Source: Bacteroidota bacterium (lineage in GTDB: Bacteria; Bacteroidota; Bacteroidia; Chitinophagales; Chitinophagaceae). From it: a stretch of DNA of 52,036 bases. Shown here piece by piece: positions 44,898 through 52,036 of the stretch (its first letter is position 1; every line of letters starts with the position of its first letter). The stretch covers positions 1 to 52,036 of the forward strand of contig JAFDXH010000062.1 of NCBI GenBank assembly GCA_018268075.1, given 5' to 3'. The notes below the pieces were generated by a model. The model did no database searches. It was given only the letters and a program-made list of their open reading frames with translations, and was not told where the DNA came from. Position numbers and translations under genes: made by a program.

Positions 44898-45350
44898 ATG
44901 AGAATTTTGATACAACGAGTTACCCAAGCATCTGTAATTATTGAAGGCAAAATATTTTCGAAAATAAAGGCAGGCATGCTCATTTTTATCGGCATAGAAG
45001 AAGCTGATAATGAAGAAGATATATCTTGGCTAACCAACAAAATAGCCAACTTGCGTATATTCGATGATGCCAATGGGGTACCTAACTTAAGCGCTAAAGA
45101 TTCCAAGGGCGAATACTTAGTAGTGAGCCAGTTTACCCTGCATGCTTCGGTAAAAAAAGGCAACCGGCCTTCCTTCATAAAAGCAGCCAGGCCCGAAATA
45201 GCCTTAGCCCTCTACCATCAATTTTTAGATAAGTTAAAGGCCGAAACCAATACAGAAATCCAAACGGGAAGCTTTGGCGCCATGATGCAAATAGAACTTG
45301 TTAATGATGGCCCATTTACCATCTGGATAGATTCTAAAATGCGGGGATAA
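44898..45350 (+). CDS. dtd: D-aminoacyl-tRNA deacylase
   Basis: The protein has 150 residues from the ATG at 44898 (MRILIQRVTQASV), the standard start; an in-frame ATG 45 bases earlier adds an untypical tail. The active-site blocks VSQFTLHASVKKGNRPSF and NDGPFTIWID (the Gly-cis-Pro pair) are intact. It hydrolyses D-amino acids, and glycine from tRNA-Ala, off mischarged tRNAs. It is 38 bases before the MazG-like gene, with which it is probably co-transcribed. Confidence 0.96.
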   Translation: MRILIQRVTQASVIIEGKIFSKIKAGMLIFIGIEEADNEEDISWLTNKIANLRIFDDANGVPNLSAKDSKGEYLVVSQFTLHASVKKGNRPSFIKAARPEIALALYHQFLDKLKAETNTEIQTGSFGAMMQIELVNDGPFTIWIDSKMRG

Positions 45351-45388
45351 AATATTTCAATATTTTCATGATTATAAAAAAAAGAAAG

Positions 45389-45724
45389 ATGAAAGACATA
45401 ACTATAAAACATGCACAGTTGGAGGTAGATAAATGGACAACAACTAAAGGAGTACGCTACTTTAATGAACTAACCAACCTGGGGATATTGATGGAAGAAG
45501 TGGGCGAAATGGCAAGAATAATGGTAAGAAAATATGGCGAGCAATCCTTTAAAGAAAGCGATAAAGGAAAAGATTTAGCCGATGAAATGGCTGATGTGCT
45601 ATGGGTGCTCCTCTGCCTTGCCAACCAAACGGGCACAGACCTTACAGATGCCTTTCGAAAAAATTTTGAAAAGAAAAATGCAAGAGATAGCGAACGGCAT
45701 AAGAAAAATGAAAAGCTAAAGTGA
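45389..45724 (+). CDS. MazG-like nucleotide pyrophosphohydrolase
   Basis: A protein of 111 residues from the ATG at 45389; an in-frame ATG at 45368 adds MIIKKRK. The all-alpha NTP pyrophosphatase signature is visible: an EExxE-type motif (LMEEVGEMAR), then DLADEMADVLWVLLCLAN with the second acidic cluster. Such enzymes hydrolyse NTPs or dNTPs to monophosphates and may remove damaged nucleotides. It lies between dtd and glyS. The exact substrate is unknown. Confidence 0.85.
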   Translation: MKDITIKHAQLEVDKWTTTKGVRYFNELTNLGILMEEVGEMARIMVRKYGEQSFKESDKGKDLADEMADVLWVLLCLANQTGTDLTDAFRKNFEKKNARDSERHKKNEKLK

Positions 45725-45790
45725 GATAAGGGTTCAAAGTAATATTGTCGTAAAGGCGTTAATACACATAAAAAAAAATATTATCCTTAC

Positions 45791-45798
45791 TATCTTTG
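45791..45798 (+). promoter_or_regulatory. TAnnTTTG promoter box of glyS
   Basis: TATCTTTG is followed by 7 bases and the glyS ATG. The transcript start should fall at or just before the ATG, so the mRNA would be almost leaderless. The same layout occurs at ubiE. Confidence 0.55.
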
Positions 45799-45805
45799 CG
45801 CCCTT

Positions 45806-47266
45806 ATGACAACTGAAGTAAACAATTTCAACGAAATAATTGCACACTGCAAAGAGTACGGTTTTATTTTTCCATCCAGCGAAATATATGACGGCCTTAG
45901 CGCCGTATATGATTACGGGCAAAATGGTGCACAACTTAAAAAGAACATCCGCGACTATTGGTGGAAAAGCATGACCCAGCTTCATGAAAATATTGTGGGT
46001 ATAGATGCGGCCATCTTCATGCATCCGCTTACGTGGAAAGCGAGTGGCCATGTGGACAATTTTAGCGATCCGATGATAGATAATAAGGATAGCAACAAGC
46101 GCTACCGTGTAGATCATCTGATAGAAGCCCATGCAGAAAAATTAGCGCTTGCAGGAAAAAAAGAAGAAGAGTTTGCTTTGCTGAAAACAATGGACGAATT
46201 GCTGGCGAAAGATGATTTTGCAGGATTAAAAAAGCTGATAGATGACCATAATATAAAATGCACCGTAAGCGACACCAGCAATTGGACTGACATCCGGCAG
46301 TTTAACCTAATGTTTGATACCCAACTGGGAAGTGTAGCCGGCGAGGCCGAAAAAATATATTTAAGGCCCGAAACCGCACAAGGCATTTTTGTAAACTTTC
46401 TGAATGTGCAAAAAACCGGGCGAATGAAAATACCGTTCGGTATAGCCCAAACTGGTAAAGCATTCAGAAATGAAATTGTAGCACGGCAATTCATTTTTCG
46501 CATGCGCGAGTTTGAGCAGATGGAAATGCAGTTTTTTGTGCGCCCCGGTACTGAAATCCAATGGTATAACTATTGGAAAGCAGAAAGATTAAAATGGCAT
46601 GAGAGCCTGGGCATACCTTCAGCCAAATTGCGCTATCACGATCACGTAAAGCTGGCACACTATGCCAATGCTGCTGTGGATATTGAATACGAATTCCCTT
46701 TTGGTTTTAAAGAATTAGAGGGCATTCACTCCCGCACAGATTTTGATTTGAAACAGCATCAGGAATTAAGCAAAAAGAAGATTCAGTATTTTGATAACGA
46801 CCTAAAAGAGGATGGCAAACCCATCGGAAACTATGTACCTTATGTGGTAGAAACTTCAGTAGGGTTAGATCGTTTGTTCCTTACCGTTATATCCACATCT
46901 TACGCCGAAGAAAAATGGGCTAAAGAAGATGGCACAGAAGATAGCCGCGTGGTTTTAAAAATCCCTGCTAAGATAGCACCGTATAAATTGGCCATTCTTC
47001 CCCTGGTAAAAAAAGATGGATTACCTGAAATAGCGAAGCAATTAATGGAAGAGTGCAAACAAAGTTTTCATACTTTTTATGAAGAAAAAGATAGCATTGG
47101 CAAGCGCTACAGAAGAATGGATGCATTAGGTACCCCCTTTTGTATTACCATAGATCATCAAACAAAAGAGGACAATACCGTTACCGTTCGTTACAGAGAT
47201 ACCATGACACAGGAAAGGATTGCACTGGCAGACGTGAAGAAACTGGTGAATGAGAAAATAGGGTAG
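45806..47266 (+). CDS. glyS: Glycyl-tRNA synthetase (dimeric class II type)
   Basis: A 486-residue enzyme that charges tRNA-Gly. Class II motif 2 is seen in IPFGIAQTGKAFRNEIVARQFIFRMREFEQMEMQFF, with RPETAQGIFVNF before it and motif 3 in VETSVGLDRLFL. The anticodon-binding C-terminal domain begins with KIAPYKLAILPLVKKDGLPEIA. Size and motifs fit the single-chain archaeal/eukaryal-like form, as expected in Bacteroidota. The near absence of a leader suggests leaderless translation. Confidence 0.96.
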   Translation: MTTEVNNFNEIIAHCKEYGFIFPSSEIYDGLSAVYDYGQNGAQLKKNIRDYWWKSMTQLHENIVGIDAAIFMHPLTWKASGHVDNFSDPMIDNKDSNKRYRVDHLIEAHAEKLALAGKKEEEFALLKTMDELLAKDDFAGLKKLIDDHNIKCTVSDTSNWTDIRQFNLMFDTQLGSVAGEAEKIYLRPETAQGIFVNFLNVQKTGRMKIPFGIAQTGKAFRNEIVARQFIFRMREFEQMEMQFFVRPGTEIQWYNYWKAERLKWHESLGIPSAKLRYHDHVKLAHYANAAVDIEYEFPFGFKELEGIHSRTDFDLKQHQELSKKKIQYFDNDLKEDGKPIGNYVPYVVETSVGLDRLFLTVISTSYAEEKWAKEDGTEDSRVVLKIPAKIAPYKLAILPLVKKDGLPEIAKQLMEECKQSFHTFYEEKDSIGKRYRRMDALGTPFCITIDHQTKEDNTVTVRYRDTMTQERIALADVKKLVNEKIG

Positions 47267-47466
47267 TTTGGGGTAGGCCTACATCTCATCTTTACAAATA
47301 GAACCGAGCTTACGGCTCTGCTCCGTAAATCGAACAATTTTGTAATTGCGGCCATTGTTTGAAATCTTTGTATTACACTAAAAGATGAAAGACTCAAAAA
47401 TCATATCATTGATAACGGAATTTAATTCTTTGCAATAAACAAAACAATAATTCCCATTCCCGCTTC

Positions 47467-48216
47467 TTATCCATACAGCTCAAAATGGATAGATTTTCTA
47501 TCGTATCCCAATTCCTGTATCTTCTTTCGTGCATCATCAATCATAAATTTCCAGCCGCATAAATAAAATGAAGCAGGCTTTAAATTTTCTAAAGTTTCGC
47601 AAGCAGCATTGCTTTTTTTGCATATTGTTTCATACAATTCATGCACATAGCCCGAATGGCCATCCCATGTTTCGCGGCTGAGTGTGGGCATGAAATGAAA
47701 ATTCTCCATTTGCTGTTCCAGGCTTTTCATTTCATCAAAATAAAGCAAATCTTTTTGAGTGCGGCAACCATAAATAAGATGTAGCTGCTGATGAGGTAGC
47801 TGTTGAAGCCTTATAGAATTAAGCATGCTACGGAATGGCGCAATGCCTGTACCTGTACAAATAAAAAATAAGTCTTTCTCAATAGACTGCGGTAAAACAA
47901 ATACTCCCTGAGGCCCACGAAAAGTTAGTTGTGACCCTACACCTACTTCGTTAAATAAATAAGTTGTTCCTGCGCCTCCTTCCAACAATACTATCAGTAA
48001 TTCAAATTCGTTGGTTTCATTGGGCCAACTGGCTATAGAATAACTGCGCCATCGTTTATTCACCTGCTCATGTATGGGCAAATCTAGTGTTACAAACTGA
48101 CCGGCCTTAAAATCAAAGTTTTCTAATTCATCCACCCGGATAAAATAACGCTTTGTATTATAGGTTTCGTCTATAATTTTTACTACAGTTCCTGTGCGCC
48201 ATGGTTGTACAGCCAT
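47467..48216 (-). CDS. Ferredoxin-NADP reductase-like flavoprotein
   Basis: A protein of 249 residues from the ATG at 48216 (MAVQPWRTGTVVKI); an in-frame ATG 129 bases upstream would add a hydrophobic stretch that is probably not translated. The FAD motif is RWRSYSIAS (RxYS type), and the NAD(P) motif is FFICTGTGIAPFRSM. It ends in FELYG, near the C terminus expected for the FNR fold. It transfers electrons between NAD(P)H and a partner such as ferredoxin. It is divergent from mfd, and the physiological partner is not evident from the neighbours. Confidence 0.88.
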   Translation of the reverse strand: MAVQPWRTGTVVKIIDETYNTKRYFIRVDELENFDFKAGQFVTLDLPIHEQVNKRWRSYSIASWPNETNEFELLIVLLEGGAGTTYLFNEVGVGSQLTFRGPQGVFVLPQSIEKDLFFICTGTGIAPFRSMLNSIRLQQLPHQQLHLIYGCRTQKDLLYFDEMKSLEQQMENFHFMPTLSRETWDGHSGYVHELYETICKKSNAACETLENLKPASFYLCGWKFMIDDARKKIQELGYDRKSIHFELYG

Positions 48217-48231
48217 ATAGCTAATTTTCAG

Positions 48232-48244
48232 TAAAATACAAAGG
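48232..48244 (-). promoter_or_regulatory. Candidate promoter of the flavoprotein gene
   Basis: On the minus strand CCTTTGTATTTTA, preceded by TAT, stands 15 bases before the ATG at 48216. The same 13 bases occur in the mfd promoter on the other strand. The TA is one base further from TTTG than consensus, so the call is weak. Confidence 0.3.
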
Positions 48245-48399
48245 ATAATGCTAAGTGGAAAATAAAAAATAAAAAACAATCGAAAGCGGCCATTAAATAA
48301 AGCAAATTTCGACTGGATGATGCAAACAAAATTTGTTTTCTGCAAATTGAAAGTGCGTCATTTTTTTTCGGCAACTACCCATTTCACTTTACAATAATG

Positions 48400-48407
48400 T
48401 ACCTTTG
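48400..48407 (+). promoter_or_regulatory. TAnnTTTG promoter box of mfd
   Basis: TACCTTTG matches the consensus and is followed by 22 bases including AGAAAGGCAGAGGA, a purine-rich ribosome-binding stretch, before the ATG at 48430. A -33 element is only partial (TTTCAC, 18 bases upstream). Confidence 0.6.
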
Positions 48408-48429
48408 TATTTTATAGAAAGGCAGAGGA

Positions 48430-51400
48430 ATGAACCTGAATGTGTTGATGAATAATTATGAAAAGGATGCCCGCATTTTTTCAATTGCGGACAGGATATT
48501 ATTGTCTGAACCTCAATATATTCACCTTGCCGGGCTTCATGGAAGTGCATCTCAATTTATTTTTTCTGCTGTTTTTAAACTACCCATCACTTCTCAGCTC
48601 AATCACCTTTTAATACTCAGAGACGCTCAGGAGGCTGCTTATTTTCATAATACCATTGAAAATATTACGGGCGCATTAGATATATTTTATTTTCCATCAT
48701 CGTTTAAAACCGGTAAAAATTATCACCAACTCAACTCAAGCCATGTAATGCTGCGTACAGAGGCGCTTACTAAAATAAGTGCAGGTGGAAATAAAAAAGT
48801 ACTGGTAACCTATCCCGAAGCGCTCTGCGAAAAGGTGGTGCTTTCTAAAAGCCTTTCTGAAAATATAATCAGCCTGATAAAAGGCCAAGAGAAAGATATT
48901 GACCAACTGATGCAAACGCTTGTAGGGCATGGGTTTGAGAGAAATGATTTTGTGTACGAGCCGGGCCAGTTTGCTATGCGTGGTGGCATATTAGATATTT
49001 ATTCTTATGGAAATGAGAAGCCTTACCGAATAGAATTTTTTGGAAACGAAATAGAAAGTATCCGCATCTTTGACCCGGAAACTCAATTGAGTGAAAGAAA
49101 ATTAAGCGAAGTAAAAATTATTCCAAATGTAGAAACACAGTTTACTACAGGCGAAAAAGTAACACTCCTTACCTTTCTTCCGGAAAATACCTGTGTATGG
49201 TGTAGCGACTGGAACTATATACGCGACAAAATAAATGACGAATACTTAGCCATTGAAAAAGCCTGTGAGATCCAAAAAAGTACCCCCCCCGCTGCCTCTA
49301 CCGATGATGAAAGCCTGAATGAAAACAAAGAACTTATTCTAAGCGAATTTGTAAATGCAGACCGAATTGAAAGCCAGCTATGGCAGCATTCCATAATAGA
49401 ATTTGATCGGGCATTTTTTGCAAAAGATCAAATATTTCATTTTGACATGCTACAGCAACCGGCCTTTAATCGCCGCTTTAACCTGCTGATAGAAAACCTG
49501 AAAGAATACGAAACAAAAAAATACGCTATATACATTTTTGCAGAAAACCCTCGGCAATTAGAAAGGCTGCACTCCATTTTTACCGATCAGCAAACGGAAA
49601 TACAATTTGTACCCGTTCCTGTTTCTATACATGAAGGCTTTGTAGATCGCGATCTAAAAATGGTGTGCTACACCGATCATGAAATTTTTCAGCGCTATCA
49701 TAAGTATAGGGTAAAACAAGCCTTTAGCAAAAGCAAAGCGCTTACCCTAAAAATGCTGAAAGAGCTACAGCCAGGTGATTATGTAACGCATGTAGATCAC
49801 GGAGTAGGCGTATATAGCGGCCTTGAAAAAATAAAATCAAATGGAGTAACACAGGAGGCTGTGAGGATTGTGTATCAAAATCATGATTTGCTGTATGTAA
49901 ATATTTCTTCTTTACATAAAATAAGCAAGTACAGTGGCAAAGAAGGCACCGTACCTAAGATGAATAAACTGGGCAGCGATGTATGGAATAAATTAAAAGA
50001 CAAAACCAAAAAACAGGTAAAGGATATTGCCACAGACCTGATAAAGTTATATGCTGTAAGAAAGAGTCAGAAAGGATTTCAGCATGCACCAGATAATTAT
50101 ATGCAAACCGAATTGGAGGCATCGTTTATGTATGAAGATACGCCCGATCAGGCAAAGGCCGTATCGGATGTAAAAAGCGATATGGAAAAAAATGCACCGA
50201 TGGATAGATTGGTTTGTGGCGATGTGGGTTTTGGCAAAACAGAGGTGGCCATTCGTGCTGCATTTAAAACCTGCCTGGAAGGAAAACAGGCTGCTGTATT
50301 GGTACCCACCACCATACTAGCTTATCAGCATTACAAAACTTTTAGTGAAAGATTGAGCGAGTTTCCTGTTACCATAGATTACATTAACCGGTTTAAAAGC
50401 TCAAAAGAGAAAAAAGAGACCCTGCTGAAACTGCAAGAAGGGAAAATAGATATCATAGTAGGCACTCATGCATTGCTCGGTAAGGAAGTAAAATTCAAAG
50501 ATCTGGGGCTAATGGTAATAGATGAGGAGCAAAAATTTGGCGTAGCTGCAAAAGAAAAATTAAAACAATTACGCACTTCTGTTGATTCGCTTACACTCAC
50601 AGCCACGCCTATCCCACGCACGCTTCAGTTTAGCCTCATGGGTGCGCGCGACCTAAGTATCATCAATACTCCGCCGCCCAACCGGCAGCCCATTCAAACA
50701 GAAGTACATCAGTTCAATCAGGAATTTATTCGCGAAGCGATATATTTTGAAATAGAAAGAGGTGGGCAGGTATTCTTTATTCACAATCGAGTGCAGGGAT
50801 TAATGGAAATGAAAAACCTTATCCAATCTCTTTGTCCAGACCTAAGTATAGCCTATGCACATGGCCAGTTAGAAGGCGCTAAGTTAGAAGAAACCATTTT
50901 AGACTTTATAGATAAAAAGTATGATGTACTCATTTGCACTAATATTATAGAAAGTGGAGTGGATATTCCCAATGTAAACACCATCATCATCAATAATGCA
51001 CATCACTTTGGCCTAAGCGACCTGCATCAATTGCGCGGGCGTGTGGGACGCAGCAATAAAAAGGCTTTTTGCTATTTATTAGCGCCGCCTATGAGTACAC
51101 TTACCACAGATAGCCGCAAGCGGCTGAACACGCTGGAGCAATATAGCGACCTCGGAAGTGGCTTCCAGATTGCTATGCGCGACCTTGACATAAGAGGCGC
51201 CGGAAATTTGCTTGGTGGCGAACAAAGTGGTTTCATTGCTGAAATAGGCTTTGAAATGTATCAGAAAATATTAGATGAAGCTATCAGAGAGCTGAAGAGA
51301 AATGAATTCAAAGAATTGTTTAAAGAAGAAATTCAAAAGCAGGATGATTATGTATCAGACTGCACTATTGATACCGACCTGGAAGTATTGATACCCGACG

Positions 51401-51813
51401 AATATGTAGAGAGCATTACCGAAAGGTTGAGCCTATATTCTCGCCTCGACAATTGTGCCGATGAAGCGGCATTAGAGGCCCTGCATCAAGAAATGGAAGA
51501 CCGGTTTGGCGCTATCCCACCACAAACGGAAGATTTATTTACTACCGTTCGCTGCCGCAAACTTGCTGTGGAATTGGGTTTTGAAAGAATGATGTTGAAA
51601 GATGAGACTTTAAAATGTTTTTTTGTACCCAATCCAGAATCGCCCTATTTTCAAAGTAAAACCTTTGAAAGTATTCTTCATTTTATCCAAACAAAAACCA
51701 ATAAGGCAAAGCTAAAACAGGTAGGACGAAATGGGATATTAATCGTAAGAGACATTAAAACAATGTCGGGCCTTTATGACTTTTTACAGCAAATGAATAG
51801 AAATAAAGGGTGA
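48430..51813 (+). CDS. mfd: Transcription-repair coupling factor
   Basis: A 1127-residue translocase. The N-terminal UvrB-like domains have [19 protein letters not shown]. The RNA-polymerase-interacting domain starts at [21 protein letters not shown]. The helicase core has Walker A GDVGFGKT (597-604), DEEQ (698-701), [16 protein letters not shown] and [26 protein letters not shown]. The C-terminal TRCF domain is seen in [18 protein letters not shown]. Mfd removes stalled RNA polymerase and brings UvrA/UvrB. The gene is complete and stands alone, followed by the repeat cluster. Confidence 0.97.
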   Translation: MNLNVLMNNYEKDARIFSIADRILLSEPQYIHLAGLHGSASQFIFSAVFKLPITSQLNHLLILRDAQEAAYFHNTIENITGALDIFYFPSSFKTGKNYHQLNSSHVMLRTEALTKISAGGNKKVLVTYPEALCEKVVLSKSLSENIISLIKGQEKDIDQLMQTLVGHGFERNDFVYEPGQFAMRGGILDIYSYGNEKPYRIEFFGNEIESIRIFDPETQLSERKLSEVKIIPNVETQFTTGEKVTLLTFLPENTCVWCSDWNYIRDKINDEYLAIEKACEIQKSTPPAASTDDESLNENKELILSEFVNADRIESQLWQHSIIEFDRAFFAKDQIFHFDMLQQPAFNRRFNLLIENLKEYETKKYAIYIFAENPRQLERLHSIFTDQQTEIQFVPVPVSIHEGFVDRDLKMVCYTDHEIFQRYHKYRVKQAFSKSKALTLKMLKELQPGDYVTHVDHGVGVYSGLEKIKSNGVTQEAVRIVYQNHDLLYVNISSLHKISKYSGKEGTVPKMNKLGSDVWNKLKDKTKKQVKDIATDLIKLYAVRKSQKGFQHAPDNYMQTELEASFMYEDTPDQAKAVSDVKSDMEKNAPMDRLVCGDVGFGKTEVAIRAAFKTCLEGKQAAVLVPTTILAYQHYKTFSERLSEFPVTIDYINRFKSSKEKKETLLKLQEGKIDIIVGTHALLGKEVKFKDLGLMVIDEEQKFGVAAKEKLKQLRTSVDSLTLTATPIPRTLQFSLMGARDLSIINTPPPNRQPIQTEVHQFNQEFIREAIYFEIERGGQVFFIHNRVQGLMEMKNLIQSLCPDLSIAYAHGQLEGAKLEETILDFIDKKYDVLICTNIIESGVDIPNVNTIIINNAHHFGLSDLHQLRGRVGRSNKKAFCYLLAPPMSTLTTDSRKRLNTLEQYSDLGSGFQIAMRDLDIRGAGNLLGGEQSGFIAEIGFEMYQKILDEAIRELKRNEFKELFKEEIQKQDDYVSDCTIDTDLEVLIPDEYVESITERLSLYSRLDNCADEAALEALHQEMEDRFGAIPPQTEDLFTTVRCRKLAVELGFERMMLKDETLKCFFVPNPESPYFQSKTFESILHFIQTKTNKAKLKQVGRNGILIVRDIKTMSGLYDFLQQMNRNKG

Positions 51814-51836
51814 GAAAATTTTATTTACCATGTCAT

Positions 51837-52015
51837 CGTCATTGCGAGGCACGAAGCAATCTATGCACTTCAGCATAGATCAACACTTTAAAAAACACCC
51901 CAACACTGCATCGTCATTGCGAGGCACGAAGCAATCTCAAAACGCTACTCGATGAGATTGCTTCGCAAATAACGATTTGACGCTTCACAACGCTTTCCTT
52001 TTGCTCGCAATGACG
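51837..52015. repeat. REP-like palindromic repeat cluster after mfd
   Basis: Two near-identical minus-orientation units read CGTCATTGCGAGGCACGAAG plus CAATCT (51837-51862 and 51912-51937). A third unit in plus orientation is split: GAGATTGCTTCG at 51954-51965 and CTCGCAATGACG at 52004-52015. The second and third units can fold into a long hairpin, with CGTCATTGCGAG pairing CTCGCAATGACG and CGAAGCAATCTC pairing GAGATTGCTTCG. Related copies lie at 18591-18735. The array may continue past the window edge. Confidence 0.85.
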
Positions 52016-52036
52016 CAACCCGGGTGGATGCTCGCA

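Noticed and set aside
47301-47328. TTACGG-CTCTGCT-CCGTAA hairpin after glyS considered as tRNA part or terminator
   Set aside because: A 6-bp stem without T run and without cloverleaf context; too weak for either call.

Overview
The window looks like chromosomal DNA of a Bacteroidota bacterium, most likely near Chitinophagaceae/Sphingobacteriales. Pointers are the AT-rich base composition, promoter boxes of the TAnnTTTG type, a PorT homologue next to ubiE, a secreted protease ending in a gliding-motility-type (type IX secretion) C-terminal domain, lipoproteins with a cysteine followed by lysines, a TonB-receptor-like barrel with a carboxypeptidase-regulatory-like domain, and a dihydroorotase with the DDQVHFREPG motif. 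I see no tRNA, rRNA, CRISPR array, transposase, integrase or prophage gene.

Layout. 1-1.7 kb: start of an alginate-export-type porin gene (minus strand, truncated by the window edge), a YcxB-like membrane protein and a GNAT acetyltransferase. 1.9-8.2 kb: fatty-acid and lipid genes acpP, fabF, rnc and a gpsA-like gene. The acpP-fabF-rnc row is split by about 2.8 kb carrying a small coiled-coil membrane protein and opposite-strand lipoprotein genes, one of which is frame-disrupted at a G9 tract. 8.2-16.8 kb: a beta-helix lipoprotein, pepE and uvrB on plus; pyrC, a MutS-like ATPase gene and comM on minus. 16.8-24.4 kb: a surface/secretion neighbourhood with a Wzi/RemB-like barrel, porT, ubiE and a 1255-residue M43 metalloprotease with eight 47-residue repeats and a type IX sorting domain. 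24.6-30.1 kb: ysxC, then a minus-strand envelope-stress-like module (outer-membrane barrel, ECF sigma factor, short membrane protein likely to be the anti-sigma factor, two Spy-like proteins). 30.2-32.6 kb: a DUF5606 gene and an M3 oligopeptidase. 32.6-41 kb: a complete recD-recC-recB operon. 41.3-51.8 kb: class II ribonucleotide reductase, dtd, a MazG-like pyrophosphohydrolase, glyS, a ferredoxin-NADP-reductase-like flavoprotein and mfd. The window ends in copies of a dispersed palindromic repeat that also occurs near 18.6 kb.

How it fits together. Most genes are housekeeping: lipid synthesis, DNA repair (uvrB, mfd, recBCD, MutS-like), nucleotide supply (pyrC, nrdJ) and translation quality (dtd, glyS, ysxC). 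The two accessory themes are type IX secretion (PorT, the protease cargo, the Wzi/RemB-like barrel) and the ECF module. In the ECF module two sites share CAGG-N16-CGTCTAATG with identical spacing, one before the barrel gene and one before the presumed anti-sigma gene, which suggests an autoregulated circuit. I regard that circuit, the frame-disrupted lipoprotein and the split acpP-fabF-rnc row as the least ordinary parts. All family assignments come from reading motifs by eye; no database search was run.
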